From contig NZ_VWRN01000019.1 of the NCBI RefSeq assembly GCF_008632125.1, positions 1 to 64,000 of the forward strand: a DNA stretch of 64,000 nt. Direction: 5' to 3'. Positions 42,574-52,377 of the stretch are shown here, in pieces. This DNA comes from Cupriavidus cauae (GTDB lineage Bacteria > Pseudomonadota > Gammaproteobacteria > Burkholderiales > Burkholderiaceae). Positions within the stretch are counted from its first letter, which is position 1. Every line of letters begins with the position of its first letter. Made by a program: the position numbers and the translations under genes. The notes under the pieces were generated by a model, which was not told where the DNA came from, made no database searches, and saw only the letters and a program-made list of their open reading frames with translations.

Positions 42574-44604
42574 ATGCGACAGCGCACGACCTTCGATCCC
42601 GCCCTTCCCGCATCCCCGCCGCGCAGACGCCCCCGCGGCTGGCTGATGATGGCCACCGCCGCGCTGTTGCTGTCCGCGTGCGGCGGCGACGATGACGACG
42701 ACCACCATGGCCACAAGCCGCCGCCCCCACAACCGGTGGCGGGCTGTGAGCTGAATGGCACGACCGGCGGCGAAGTGATCGTGCTGCCCGGCGAGCCCGG
42801 CGCCCCCGAGGTCGCCACCGGCTACGCGCCGAAGCGCACGGTCTATGCGAAGACGTACATGGCGGTGACCAACAATCCGGTGTCGACCAAGGTCGCCTGC
42901 GACATCCTGAAGGACGGCGGCACCGCGGTCGATGCGGCGGTGGCCGCGCAGATGGTGCTGAACCTCGTCGAGCCGCAGTCGTCCGGCATCGGCGGCGGCG
43001 CCTTTATCATGCATTACGACGCGCAGACGAAGAAGGTCATCGCCTACGACGGCCGCGAAACCGCGCCCTCCGGAGCCGACGAGAACTATCTGCGCTGGAA
43101 GTCCTCGACCGACCAGACCCCGCCGCTGCCCAACGCGGTGCGCAGCGGCCGCTCGATCGGCACGCCGGGCACGCTCCGCGTGCTCGAACTCGCCCATCGC
43201 GACTACGGCAAGAAGACCTGGAAGGAACTGTTCTCGCCGGCGATCAAGCTGGCCACCGACGGCTTCGCGATTCCGCCGCGCATGGCCGCGTCGATCTCCA
43301 GCGCCACCACCGTGCAGAACATCAAGCGCGATCCGGAGATGGCGGCCTACTTCCTGAACCCCGACGGCACGCCGCGCGCGGTCAATACGATCCTGAAGAA
43401 CCCGGCGCTGGCGCAGACCTTCACCGCGGTGGCCGAGGGCGGGGCCGATGCCTTCTACAAGGACGGGCCGATCGCTCGCGCCATCGTCGACAAGATCCGC
43501 ACCACCTACGATGGCGGCACCACGCCGGGCGTGACCACGCTCGACGATCTCGCCAACTACCAGGCCAAGAAGCGCGAGCCGGTCTGCACCACCTATCGGC
43601 AATACGAGATCTGCGGCATGCCGCCGCCGTCCTCGGGCGGCATCGCGGTCGGGCAGATTCTCGGCATCCTCGAGAACTTCGACATGGCCAGCCATGCGCC
43701 CACCAGCATGGACCAGAACGGCGGAAAGCCCAGCGTTACCGGCGTGCACCTGGTCGGCGAGGCCGGCAACCTGGCCTATGCGGATCGCAACCAGTACGTG
43801 GCCGACACCGACTTCGTGCCGTTGCCCGGCGGCAGCCCGGACACGATGCTCAACAAGAGCTATCTGGCCCAGCGCGCCGGCATGATCAGCCTGACCGCGG
43901 CGATGCCGCGGCCCGTGCCGGCCGGCAACTTCGGTGGGGCGCCGATGGGGGCGCCGATCATCGCCGAGCGCGGCACCACGCATCTGTCGCTGGTCGACAA
44001 GTACGGCAACGTGGTGGCGATGACGACGACGATCGAATCGGGACTGGGCTCGTACCACATGACCGGCGGCTTCCTGCTGAACAACGAGCTGACCGATTTC
44101 AGCGCGGAGCCGGTCGATGCGAACGGGGCGCAGATCGCCAATCGCGTGCAGCCGCTGAAGCGCCCGCGCAGCTCGATGTCGCCGACGCTGGTGTTCGAGC
44201 GCAAGGGCGACGGCAGCCGCGGCGACTTCAAGATGACCACCGGTTCGCCGGGCGGGGCCACCATCATCCAGTACGTCGCCAAGACGCTGGTCGGCGTGCT
44301 CGACTGGAAGATGGACGCGCAGCAGGCGGTGTCGATGATCGACTTCGGCTCGAACAACGCGACGATGATCGTCGGCGGCGAGCATCCGAACGTCGATACC
44401 AGCACGCCGCAGGGCGGACTGCCCGGCGACAACGATCCGCTGGTCAAGGGCCTGCGCAATCTGGGCCATACCGTCAGCGTGGGGAACCAGTCCAGCGGCC
44501 TGAGCGCGATCGTGCGGGAGACGATCGGCGGGGCGCCGGCGCTGGTCGGCGGTGCCGATCCGCGGCGCGAGGGCGTGGTGCTGGGCGATACGTTCCGGCC
44601 GTGA
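42574..44604 (+). CDS. ggt: Gamma-glutamyltransferase, lipoprotein form
   Basis: Self-cleaving N-terminal-nucleophile enzyme that transfers or hydrolyses gamma-glutamyl groups of glutathione. The catalytic Thr468 opens the small subunit in GTTHLSLVDKYG, and GGAFIMHYD, GRETAPSGA, PPPSSGGIA and SPGGATIIQY are present. Instead of a free periplasmic signal it has an Arg-rich start, a hydrophobic stretch and a lipobox LLLSAC, followed by GGDDDDDHHGHKPPPP. It should therefore be tethered to a membrane by lipid with a short acidic/His/Pro spacer. Start ATG 42574 with AAGGAGA. 676 residues, longer than E. coli Ggt (~580). Confidence 0.92.
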   Translation: MRQRTTFDPALPASPPRRRPRGWLMMATAALLLSACGGDDDDDHHGHKPPPPQPVAGCELNGTTGGEVIVLPGEPGAPEVATGYAPKRTVYAKTYMAVTNNPVSTKVACDILKDGGTAVDAAVAAQMVLNLVEPQSSGIGGGAFIMHYDAQTKKVIAYDGRETAPSGADENYLRWKSSTDQTPPLPNAVRSGRSIGTPGTLRVLELAHRDYGKKTWKELFSPAIKLATDGFAIPPRMAASISSATTVQNIKRDPEMAAYFLNPDGTPRAVNTILKNPALAQTFTAVAEGGADAFYKDGPIARAIVDKIRTTYDGGTTPGVTTLDDLANYQAKKREPVCTTYRQYEICGMPPPSSGGIAVGQILGILENFDMASHAPTSMDQNGGKPSVTGVHLVGEAGNLAYADRNQYVADTDFVPLPGGSPDTMLNKSYLAQRAGMISLTAAMPRPVPAGNFGGAPMGAPIIAERGTTHLSLVDKYGNVVAMTTTIESGLGSYHMTGGFLLNNELTDFSAEPVDANGAQIANRVQPLKRPRSSMSPTLVFERKGDGSRGDFKMTTGSPGGATIIQYVAKTLVGVLDWKMDAQQAVSMIDFGSNNATMIVGGEHPNVDTSTPQGGLPGDNDPLVKGLRNLGHTVSVGNQSSGLSAIVRETIGGAPALVGGADPRREGVVLGDTFRP

Positions 44605-44630
44605 TGTCGGCGCGCTAGCGCCCTGGTCGT

Positions 44631-44671
44631 GCGGCGGGCCGGATCCTGTGCGAGCAGGTCCGGCCCGCTGC
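44631..44671 (+). terminator. Strong GC hairpin after ggt
   Basis: GCGGCGGGCCGGA pairs with TCCGGCCCGCTGC (12 of 13), and an inner CCTG/CAGG extends it. It starts 26 bp past the ggt stop. No T run follows, so it may be a transcription or mRNA-end stabiliser. A smaller GGCGC-GCTA-GCGCC hairpin lies just before it. Confidence 0.5.
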
Positions 44672-44809
44672 GCTTGCATTGCCGCTGCGGACCCGGGGAA
44701 TCCCGGTGTGGCCGCGTGCAGCGCCGGCGCAGCCCCGCGGCACCGCGCCCCTGCGCCCGGTACAATGCCCGCTTTCCGCCCGCCCTGATTTCTTATCCCC
44801 CTCGCTCCC

Positions 44810-46015
44810 ATGACCACGCTAGGAACGCCCCTTTCTCCCCGCGCCACCAAAGTGATGCTGCTCGGCTCCGGAGAGCTCGGCAAGGAAGTGCTGATCGCCC
44901 TGCAGCGGCTCGGCGTCGAAACCATCGCGGTCGACCGCTACGACCGCGCGCCGGGCCAGCAGATCGCGCACCACGCGCGCACCATCGCGATGAGCGACCC
45001 CGACCAGCTGAAGGCGCTGATCGAGGCCGAGCGGCCCGACCTGGTGGTGCCCGAGATCGAGGCGATCGCCACGCCGATGCTCGAAACGCTGGAAGCGGCA
45101 GGCACGGTCCGCGTGATTCCGACCGCCCGCGCCGCGCGCCTGACGATGGACCGCGAGGGCATCCGCCGCCTGGCGGCCGAGACGCTGGGCCTGCCGACCA
45201 GCCCGTATCGCTTCTGCGATTCGCTGCAGGAACTGCGCGAGGCCATCGACGGCGGCATCGGCTACCCGTGCGTGGTCAAGCCGGTGATGAGCAGCTCGGG
45301 CAAGGGCCAGAGCAAGCTCGACGGCCCGCAGGATGTCGAGCGGGCGTGGGAATACGCGATGGCCGGCGGGCGCGTCAGCCACGGCCGCGTGATCGTGGAA
45401 GGCTTCATCGATTTCGATTACGAGATCACGCTGCTGACCGTGCGCGCCCGCGGCGCCGACGGCAGCATCGAGACGCATTTCTGCGAGCCGATCGGCCATC
45501 TGCAGCAGGCCGGCGATTACGTCGAGAGCTGGCAGCCGCATCCGATGCATCCCGCCGCGCTGCAGAAGGCGCGCGAAATCGCCCGCGCGGTGACTGGCGA
45601 CCTCGGCGGGCAGGGCCTGTTCGGCGTCGAGCTGTTCGTCAAGGGCGAGCAGGTCTGGTTCAGCGAGGTCAGCCCGCGCCCCCACGATACCGGCATGGTG
45701 ACGATGATCACGCAGTGGCAGAGCGAGTTCGAACTGCATGCGCGCGCGATTCTCGGCCTGCCGGTCGATACCACGCTGAAGAGCCCGGGCGCCAGCGCGG
45801 TGATCTATGGCGGCGTGGACGGCGAGGGCGTGGTGTTCGATGGCGTCGACCAGGCGCTGCGCGTGCCGCGCACCGATCTGCGCCTGTTCGGCAAGCCGGA
45901 GAGCTTCGCCAAGCGCCGCATGGGCGTGGCGCTCGCCTACGACGTCGACGTCGAGGCCGCGCGGGCCAACGCGCGCGAAGCGGCGGGCAAGGTCGTGCCG
46001 CGGCTGCCGGACTGA
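44810..46015 (+). CDS. purT: Formate-dependent GAR transformylase PurT
   Basis: ATP-grasp enzyme that makes formylglycinamide ribonucleotide from GAR, formate and ATP in purine synthesis. At 401 residues it has the normal size. The N-terminal [19 protein letters not shown] segment, the ATP-binding [29 protein letters not shown] and metal-site [15 protein letters not shown] are all present. Its last 79 bases overlap the 3' end of the convergent histidine kinase gene. Confidence 0.97.
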   Translation: MTTLGTPLSPRATKVMLLGSGELGKEVLIALQRLGVETIAVDRYDRAPGQQIAHHARTIAMSDPDQLKALIEAERPDLVVPEIEAIATPMLETLEAAGTVRVIPTARAARLTMDREGIRRLAAETLGLPTSPYRFCDSLQELREAIDGGIGYPCVVKPVMSSSGKGQSKLDGPQDVERAWEYAMAGGRVSHGRVIVEGFIDFDYEITLLTVRARGADGSIETHFCEPIGHLQQAGDYVESWQPHPMHPAALQKAREIARAVTGDLGGQGLFGVELFVKGEQVWFSEVSPRPHDTGMVTMITQWQSEFELHARAILGLPVDTTLKSPGASAVIYGGVDGEGVVFDGVDQALRVPRTDLRLFGKPESFAKRRMGVALAYDVDVEAARANAREAAGKVVPRLPD

Positions 46016-47412
46016 TCCACCGCCCGCGGCAGCCACATGCCGACCCACAGCCCGCGCGGCAAGGCATTGCGCGCCGCGATGCCACCGCCGTGCGCCGCGA
46101 TGCTCGCCATGGCGATGCTCAGGCCAAGCCCGGAGCCCTCACTGTCCGGCCGCGCGCCGTCGCGGACCCGATAGAAGGGCTCGAACAGGTGCGGCAGCGC
46201 GTCGGGCGGCACGCCCGGCCCGCCATCGACGATATCGAGTTCGAGGCGATCGCCTGCGGTGCGCAGCGTCACGCGGATCGGCGCGCCCGGATCGGTATGC
46301 CGGATCGCGTTGCGCAGCACGTTGTCGATCGCGCTGGACAGGCGCACGCGGTCTCCCATCACCATGGCGGGCGGCGGCGCGGTCCATTCGACGGAGACGC
46401 CGCGCGCCGCGGCTTCGAAACGGGCGTCCTCGACCACGGCGTCCACCACGCCGACCAGTTCCAGCGGCTGCAACGGCAGCCCCTTGGCGCCGAGCCGGGC
46501 CAGCGTCAGCGTATGCGCGACCAGGCCGTCGAGCCGCTCGATCTCGCGTTCGATCCGATCGAGCTGCACCGACAGCCGGCCATCGTCGCGCCTGGCCAGT
46601 TCGCTCGACACCTGCAGCCGCGCCAGCGGCGAGCGCAGTTCATGGGCGATATTGCGCAGCATCCGTTCACGCGATCTGACCAGCGCCTCCAGCCGCGCCG
46701 CCATGCTGTCGAAGTCGCGCGCCAGATGGCCGAGTTCGTCGGCACGCGAGGCCATCGCGGGCGGCATGCGCGCGCGCAGATCGCCGCCGGCCAGGGCACG
46801 GACCGCCTCGCGCAGGCTCCGCACCGGCGCCGTGACATGGCGCGTCAGCGCCCAGCACAGCGGCGCGCTGACCGCCAGCGCGAACAGGCCCAGCGCCAGC
46901 ATCACCGGCGACAGGTGCAGCATCTCCCAGCGCGAGGAATCGAACGGCAGGAAGACCATCAGCAGGTCCTCGCCATCAGGCAGCGGGATCGCCTGCGGGT
47001 CCCACCATGACACGCTGGCGCCGGGCGCGAGCGGCAGCGTGCCGCGATCGTGGTCGAGCGGCGCGCTCGCGTCGAGCGCATGGCGCGGGCGTTCCAGCGT
47101 ACTGACCCAGTCATGGACCCGTGTCGGCAGGCGGCGGCCGAGGATGTCGACGTTGTGCTCGTCGACCAGGTAGATCTGCAGCGCCGAAAAGCGCGAGTCC
47201 ATCGCGCGCACCCAGCGTTCCAGACCCGGCCGGCCCTGCGTGCGCGCGATCTGCAGCGCGTCGTAGGTCAGGCTGGCGGGATTGAGGCCGTCCAGTGCCT
47301 GGAAGCGATACCAGGCGACCGACGCGGTCAGCGCCATGCCGATCGCCACGATCGCGGCCATGCCGGCCCAGAAGGCGAGGAAGTTGCGCCAGAACAGCGG
47401 CAGCGAGGCCAT
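45937..47412 (-). CDS. Sensor histidine kinase
   Basis: A 491-residue inner-membrane kinase with TM helices at ~11-33 and ~168-188 and a ~130-residue periplasmic sensor between. HAMP (~190-240), HisKA with [13 protein letters not shown] (His257) and HATPase with N-box [10 protein letters not shown] and G-boxes DGGPGVP and GSGLGLSI follow. Start ATG 47412 lies 2 bp after the response-regulator stop. The last ~20 residues are unrelated to the family and are encoded opposite the end of purT. Beside an iron-siderophore receptor it may resemble PfeS-type sensors; that is inference from position. Confidence 0.92.
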   Translation of the reverse strand: MASLPLFWRNFLAFWAGMAAIVAIGMALTASVAWYRFQALDGLNPASLTYDALQIARTQGRPGLERWVRAMDSRFSALQIYLVDEHNVDILGRRLPTRVHDWVSTLERPRHALDASAPLDHDRGTLPLAPGASVSWWDPQAIPLPDGEDLLMVFLPFDSSRWEMLHLSPVMLALGLFALAVSAPLCWALTRHVTAPVRSLREAVRALAGGDLRARMPPAMASRADELGHLARDFDSMAARLEALVRSRERMLRNIAHELRSPLARLQVSSELARRDDGRLSVQLDRIEREIERLDGLVAHTLTLARLGAKGLPLQPLELVGVVDAVVEDARFEAAARGVSVEWTAPPPAMVMGDRVRLSSAIDNVLRNAIRHTDPGAPIRVTLRTAGDRLELDIVDGGPGVPPDALPHLFEPFYRVRDGARPDSEGSGLGLSIAMASIAAHGGGIAARNALPRGLWVGMWLPRAVDQSGSRGTTLPAASRALARAASTSTS

Positions 47413-47414
47413 CG

Positions 47415-48122
47415 TCACGCCACCAGCACGTAGCCGCGTCCGCGCTGGTTGCGGATCGCGGTCTTGGTCGCGGAGCCGTCCCCGCCGAGCTTGCGGCGCA
47501 GGCTGCTGATATGCGTGTCGATGCTGCGGTCGTAGCGGTCGGGCACGCGCCCCAGCGCGTACTGGCCGAGCTGTTCGCGCGCCACCACCTGGCCGGCCGA
47601 GCGCATCAGCATTTCGAGAATCCGCGTTTCCGTGCCCGTCAGCGAGGCCTCGCCATGGGCCTGCGTGACCTTGCCGGAGACCACGTGCAAGGTCAGCCCG
47701 CCGACCCTCAGCGTGTCGGCCCCGCTGTCCGGTGTCGAGTCGAAGCGGCGCAGTACCGCGCCGATGCGCGCCTTCAGTTCGCGCGGGCTGAACGGCTTGG
47801 CCAGATAATCGTCGGCGCCCAGCTCCAGCCCGATCACGCGATCGGTCTCGTCGCCATGCGCGGTGAACATGATGACCGGGCGCTGCGAACGCGCGCGATG
47901 CCGGCGCAGCAGTTCGAGCCCGTTGCCGTCGGGCAGCATCAGATCGAGCAGCGCCAGGTCGTGGTCGCCGCGCGCGAGCAGCGCCTCGCCGTCGGCGCCG
48001 CGATGTGCGATCGAGAATTGCCAGCGCTCCGGCTCGAAATACTCGCGCAGCATCTGCGTCAGTTCGACGTCGTCGTCGATCAGCAGGATGCGGCGGGGCG
48101 CGTCGGGCGAGCGTACTTGCAT
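47415..48122 (-). CDS. OmpR/PhoB-type response regulator
   Basis: A 235-residue regulator. The receiver has Asp16-Asp17, phospho-acceptor Asp60 (ALLDLMLPD), Thr in MFTAHGD and Lys in YLAKPFSP. The C-terminal winged helix has LTGTETRILEMLM and DRSIDTHISSLRRKLGG, ending RGRGYVLVA. It is cotranscribed with the kinase and diverges from the siderophore receptor across a 186-bp gap holding a Fur box. Controlling the receptor is the natural hypothesis. Confidence 0.93.
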   Translation of the reverse strand: MQVRSPDAPRRILLIDDDVELTQMLREYFEPERWQFSIAHRGADGEALLARGDHDLALLDLMLPDGNGLELLRRHRARSQRPVIMFTAHGDETDRVIGLELGADDYLAKPFSPRELKARIGAVLRRFDSTPDSGADTLRVGGLTLHVVSGKVTQAHGEASLTGTETRILEMLMRSAGQVVAREQLGQYALGRVPDRYDRSIDTHISSLRRKLGGDGSATKTAIRNQRGRGYVLVA

Positions 48123-48242
48123 GCGTGTCGAAGGGGTGAAGCACCGTCCCGGCGGCGCGATCGTGCGCCACGTCAAGAAGTGCAAAGAAGTCAAAAGCTG
48201 TCCAAAGCTCGTTGATGAGCCCGGCGGGCCACATTCTAATAT

Positions 48243-48261
48243 GAGAATGATTGTCATTCAC
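48243..48261. promoter_or_regulatory. Fur box upstream of the siderophore receptor
   Basis: GAGAATGATTGTCATTCAC matches the 19-bp Fur consensus GATAATGATAATCATTATC closely; GAATGAT/GTCATTC is a near-perfect dyad. It lies 48 bp before the receptor ATG and in the divergent region shared with the two-component system, so iron-replete Fur may repress both. Confidence 0.85.
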
Positions 48262-48308
48262 AGAATCGGCCGCGTACGACGTGCCGGGCATACGGGGAAA
48301 TCGCGAGC

Positions 48309-50498
48309 ATGAGCAGTAGCAGCAACGACATGGGCAGCGGCGCGGCCAGCGGCAGCGCGAGCGTGATGACGGTAAGGACGGGGACAACTGGAACGACCGG
48401 GACGACTGGAACGACGCGCCACCGGGCAACGACTCGGCGACGAAAGCTGCGCGCGGTGGCAAGGGTCGCGGCGATGCTGTGCGCGGGCGGCGGCGGATGG
48501 ATGGCAGGCGGTGCGCTGGCGCAGCAAGCCGCCGGCGAGGCGATCTCGCCGGCAACACGCGCCACATCGGCCACACCGGCCACACTGGCCGCGCCAGCCA
48601 CACCAGCCACGCTGGAAACCGTGGTCGTCACCGCCTCCGGCTACGAGCAGCAGATCAAGGAGGCGCCCGCCTCGATCTCGGTGATCACGCGCGAGGAACT
48701 CGAGAAGGGCGCCTATCGCGATATCAACGACGCGCTGATCGGCGTGCCCGGCGTGGTCGTCACCGGGGGCGCCGACCGCCAGGACATCAGCCTGCGCGGC
48801 ATGGGCGCCAAGTACACGCAGATCCTGATCGACGGCAAGCGCCAGAATTCGCGCGAGACCCGCACCAATTCCGACAGCGCCGGGGTCGAGGGCGGCTGGA
48901 CGCCGCCGCTGGCCGCGATCGAACGGATCGAGGTGGTGCGCGGCCCGATGTCCTCGCTGTATGGCTCCGACGCGATGGGCGGCGTGATCAACATCATCAC
49001 GCGCAAGGTGCCGAAGCGATGGACCGGCGAGGTGCGCACCGACGCCACGCTGCAGCAGCACAGCCACTCCGGCAACATCTACCAGGGCAATTTCTATCTG
49101 GCCGGCCCGCTGCAGACCGACCTGCTGGGCCTGCAGCTGTACGGCCAGTACACGCACCGCGAAGAGGACCACATCCCCTACGGATTTCGCGGCCGCGACA
49201 CGCGCAACATCACGGCGAAACTCGCGCTGACGCCGAACCGCCATCACGACATCGTGCTCGAGGCCACCTCGATGCGGCAGAACATCGAGGAGACGCTGGG
49301 CAGGACCGTGGCGCCGCTGCCGCCCGGCGCGAGCTGCCCGCGCACCGGCTGCCCGGCATCGTCCGAGACCGACTACCGCAGCGAGAAATACGCGCTGTCG
49401 CACACCGGCCGCTGGGGCTTCGCGACCTCGGACAGCTATATCCAGCAGGAGGAGTTCGACAACCGTACGCGCCGGATGAAGATCCGGAATCTGGACATGC
49501 GCACCAGCTGGACGATGCCGCTCGGCAACCACATGCTCACCGTCGGCGCGAACTATCTGAACCAGCGCCTGAACGACCAGACCGGCAACCAGATCGCCGG
49601 CGGCCCGAACCAGGTCGAGCGCTATCAATGGGCGCTGTTCGCCGAGGACGAATGGCGGCTGACCGAGCGCTTTGCGCTGACCGGCGGCCTGCGCATGGAC
49701 AAGGACGAGAAGTTCGGCGACCACTACAGTCCGCGCCTGTACGGCGTCTGGCAGGTGGCCGACCGCTGGACCGTCAAGGGCGGCGTCTCGACCGGCTTCC
49801 GCGCGCCCGACCTGCGCCAGACCGTGGCGGGCTGGGGCCAGACCAGCCGCGGCGGCAATATGTACGGCAACCCGGACCTGAAGCCCGAGACCTCGGTCAC
49901 GCAGGAAATCGGCCTGCTGTACGACAACGGCACCGGCTTCCACGCCGGCTTCACGGTGTTCAACAACGACTTCAAGGACAAGATCACCCGCGTCGCCTGT
50001 CCGCTCACGCAGTGCACCGATGGACCGAACCAGTTCGGCGCCAATCCGACCACCTACATGAACGTCGACAAGGCGTACTCGCGCGGCATCGAGGCGAACC
50101 TGAAGTGGCCACTGGCGCGCGACTGGTCGCTGGTCGGCAGCTATACCTTCACCAAGTCCGAGCAGGAGAGCGGCCAGTACCAGGGCCAGCCGCTGAACCA
50201 GCTGCCGAAACACCTGCTGACCGCGACGCTGAACTGGCAGGCCACCGGCGCGCTGCGCGCCTGGACCCGCGTCAACTATCGCGGCAAGGAAAGCCAGCCG
50301 ATCACCGGGCCGTCGTCGAGCACCGTGGTGGCGCCGTCGTACACCTTCGTCGACCTCGGCGCTACCTATGCGGTCAACAAGAACGTGTCGGTGTTCACCG
50401 GCATCTACAACCTGTTCGACAAGTCGGTCCGCTATGCCGACTACGGCTATGTCGAAGACGGCCGGCGCTACTGGATGAGCGTCTCGGTCAAGTTCTGA
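48309..50498 (+). CDS. TonB-dependent catecholate siderophore receptor (FepA/PfeA-like)
   Basis: A 22-stranded outer-membrane gated channel of ~729 residues. A TonB box-like ETVVVTASG is followed by the plug domain (PASISVITREELEKG, GVPGVVVTGGADRQDISLRGMG, RIEVVRGPMSSLYGSDAMGGVINI) and a barrel ending YWMSVSVKF with the C-terminal Phe. A Cys pair (SCPRTGCPASS) in an outer loop is typical of FepA-type receptors. The N-terminus is odd: ~60 residues with (Gly-Thr-Thr)4 and Arg clusters precede the hydrophobic signal core. A start at ATG 48366 or later is possible. Confidence 0.92.
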   Translation: MSSSSNDMGSGAASGSASVMTVRTGTTGTTGTTGTTRHRATTRRRKLRAVARVAAMLCAGGGGWMAGGALAQQAAGEAISPATRATSATPATLAAPATPATLETVVVTASGYEQQIKEAPASISVITREELEKGAYRDINDALIGVPGVVVTGGADRQDISLRGMGAKYTQILIDGKRQNSRETRTNSDSAGVEGGWTPPLAAIERIEVVRGPMSSLYGSDAMGGVINIITRKVPKRWTGEVRTDATLQQHSHSGNIYQGNFYLAGPLQTDLLGLQLYGQYTHREEDHIPYGFRGRDTRNITAKLALTPNRHHDIVLEATSMRQNIEETLGRTVAPLPPGASCPRTGCPASSETDYRSEKYALSHTGRWGFATSDSYIQQEEFDNRTRRMKIRNLDMRTSWTMPLGNHMLTVGANYLNQRLNDQTGNQIAGGPNQVERYQWALFAEDEWRLTERFALTGGLRMDKDEKFGDHYSPRLYGVWQVADRWTVKGGVSTGFRAPDLRQTVAGWGQTSRGGNMYGNPDLKPETSVTQEIGLLYDNGTGFHAGFTVFNNDFKDKITRVACPLTQCTDGPNQFGANPTTYMNVDKAYSRGIEANLKWPLARDWSLVGSYTFTKSEQESGQYQGQPLNQLPKHLLTATLNWQATGALRAWTRVNYRGKESQPITGPSSSTVVAPSYTFVDLGATYAVNKNVSVFTGIYNLFDKSVRYADYGYVEDGRRYWMSVSVKF
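48381..48614. repeat. Two 9-bp arrays around the receptor signal peptide
   Basis: Array 1 (48381-48416) has four 9-base units encoding (Gly-Thr-Thr)4 before the signal core. Array 2 (48561-48614) has six units of GCCACACCG type encoding Ala-Thr-(Ser/Pro/Leu) just after the predicted cleavage at ALAQ. They flank the signal sequence on both sides. Confidence 0.8.
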
Positions 50499-50507
50499 GG
50501 AGTGGCC

Positions 50508-51596
50508 ATGCAATCGATTCCGTTCACGATGTCCGCTGCGACGCGGGCCTTGCGCCGCGCCCCTGCCGGCGCGCTCGCCGCGGCGTGCGTTGCGTCTTCT
50601 GCGTTCTGCTGCGTCGCCATTGCGGCGGCACCGTCCGCACCGCCCGCACCGGCGGCATCGGCGGCACCGGTGGCAACGCTCCCCGCCACCGGAACCACGC
50701 TGTCGATCGCCCATGCAAAAGGCACCACGACGCTGCCGGCGCAGCCGGCCAAGGTGGTCACGATGGACCTGGCCGCGCTCGATACGCTGGACGCGCTCGG
50801 CGTGCCGGTCGCGGGCGTTCCCGCCACGACGCTACCCCCGCATCTGGCCCGCTATCGCAGCGACAGCGTGGTCAAGGTCGGCACGCTGTTCGAACCGAAC
50901 CCGGCCGTGATCGAGGCGATCGCGCCAGGCCTGATCGTCGTCGGCGGACGGTCGGCGAAGCAGTACGAGGCGCTGTCCCGTCTCGCGCCGACGGTGGACC
51001 TGAGCATCGATCGCGCCGACCGCATCGGCAGCATCGCACGCCATGCCGAGAGCCTGGGCCGCGTGTTCGGCCGGCAGCAGCCGGCGGCGACCGCGGTGCA
51101 GGCGCTGCGCGCCGGCGTGGAGACGCTGAAGCAAAAGGCCGCCACCGCGGGCACCGCGCTGGTGGTGCTGACCGCGGGCGAGAACATCAGCGCGCAAGGG
51201 CCGGGCTCGCGCTTCGGCACCGTGCACGACGCGTTCGGCTTCCAGGCCGCGCTGCCGGATCTGAATCCGGAGGGCAGGGGAACGAAGCTGACGGTGCAGC
51301 AGATCCGCGACGCCAATCCCGACTGGCTGTTCGTGATCGACCGCGACGCGGCGGTCGGCAAGCCGCCCTCGGCGGCGCTGGCCTCGCTCGACGGCGGCGC
51401 ACTGGGGCGCAATGCCGCCGGCAAGCCGGTGCGCGTGGTCAGGCTCGATCCGATCCTGTGGTACCTGATGGATGGCGGTGGGCTGCGCGGCATGCAGCTG
51501 ACGGTGCGGCAACTGAGCGACGCGATCGGCAGCGCAACGGCGCAAGGATCCGCGGCACCGGCGATCGCGGCAAGCGAGCGCTTTTTGCAGCGTTAG
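50508..51596 (+). CDS. Periplasmic iron-siderophore binding protein (FatB/CeuE-like)
   Basis: A 362-residue class III solute-binding protein. After a signal peptide (~38 residues) and an Ala/Pro/Thr linker come two lobes with VVTMDLAALDTLDALGVPVAGVP, NPAVIEAIAPGLIVVGGRS, a bridging helix and NPDWLFVIDRD. It would pass ferric siderophore from the receptor to an inner-membrane ABC importer. No permease or ATPase gene follows here; the next gene is on the other strand. Start ATG 50508 with GAGGAG, nine bases after the receptor stop, so the two are one Fur-controlled operon. Confidence 0.9.
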   Translation: MQSIPFTMSAATRALRRAPAGALAAACVASSAFCCVAIAAAPSAPPAPAASAAPVATLPATGTTLSIAHAKGTTTLPAQPAKVVTMDLAALDTLDALGVPVAGVPATTLPPHLARYRSDSVVKVGTLFEPNPAVIEAIAPGLIVVGGRSAKQYEALSRLAPTVDLSIDRADRIGSIARHAESLGRVFGRQQPAATAVQALRAGVETLKQKAATAGTALVVLTAGENISAQGPGSRFGTVHDAFGFQAALPDLNPEGRGTKLTVQQIRDANPDWLFVIDRDAAVGKPPSAALASLDGGALGRNAAGKPVRVVRLDPILWYLMDGGGLRGMQLTVRQLSDAIGSATAQGSAAPAIAASERFLQR

Positions 51597-51627
51597 GCCA
51601 GCGCCAACCCAGCGCCAGCCCGCATGA

Positions 51628-51682
51628 GGCCAGCGTCAGGCCAGCGTGAGGTCAGCGTGAGGTCAGCGTCGGGCCAGCGTTA
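51628..51682. repeat. 11-bp tandem array between convergent genes
   Basis: Five 11-base units close to GGCCAGCGTGA lie just after the binding-protein stop and before the end of the convergent DinB-like gene. Related CCAGCGCCA motifs start already at 51600. The period is not a multiple of three. Confidence 0.85.
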
Positions 51683-51705
51683 TCCGGGCGCGTCCGCCGC
51701 GCTGC

Positions 51706-52206
51706 TCAGGCCAATGGCTCGGCGTGGATCTTCCCCAGCAGCCACTGCATTCCGGCCAGATGCTGCTGGTCGTGGCTGCACAGGTAATGCACGAGGCTGC
51801 GGACCGTCAGCGCTCCGTAGCCCTCGAACTCCGCCGTGCGGGCAAGCTGCCGATCGTCCAGGCCGGCGATCAGCGCGACGGTCTTCTCGCGCGCCGCGCG
51901 GAAGTCCGCGAGCACCTGCGCGGCATCGGCGGTCGCATAGCCTCGCTCGATCGCCAGCGCGTCGCCGTCGATCGATGGCAGCAGCGGATGCGTCTCGGCG
52001 AGTGCGCGCGCGAAGCGCACGTGATAGCCATCGATCTCGATATCGCGAACGTGGCACAGCTGGCCGATCGCGGTGAACGGCTCGCTCGGCACGCCTTCCC
52101 AGCTGGCCGGGGACCAGTTGCGATGGGTGGCCGGAACGGCCGCGTGGAAGACTTCCAGTTGGCGCGGGAAATCGCGCAGGGCGGCAAGGGTGGCGGGGTC
52201 GATCAT
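51706..52206 (-). CDS. DinB-like four-helix protein
   Basis: A 166-residue protein of the DinB/YfiT-like superfamily: a four-helix bundle with a three-histidine metal site, seen here as CHVRDIEIDGY and YLCSHDQQHLAGM. Members are thiol transferases or of unknown function. The ATG at 52206 begins MIDPATLAAL; an upstream start would add 18 residues of no clear similarity. It stands alone, convergent with the siderophore operon. Confidence 0.85.
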   Translation of the reverse strand: MIDPATLAALRDFPRQLEVFHAAVPATHRNWSPASWEGVPSEPFTAIGQLCHVRDIEIDGYHVRFARALAETHPLLPSIDGDALAIERGYATADAAQVLADFRAAREKTVALIAGLDDRQLARTAEFEGYGALTVRSLVHYLCSHDQQHLAGMQWLLGKIHAEPLA

Positions 52207-52377
52207 GTCGTGGGGGCGCTGGTACGCGACGTGAGGGTACGCATCGCGCAATGTACCCAAGCGCGGGGCACGCGGGCAATCATCACGCCCCTGTTCTCCC
52301 TTGCCGGACCGGAACAGAGAGAGTCAGCCCGGACATGCCCCCACAGGCAACACCGACCCCTCGGATCCGCACCAACG

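Noticed and set aside
44631..44671. Riboswitch for purT
   Set aside because: The hairpin lies next to the ggt stop, no purine-riboswitch-like conserved core is seen, and purT starts 140 bp later.
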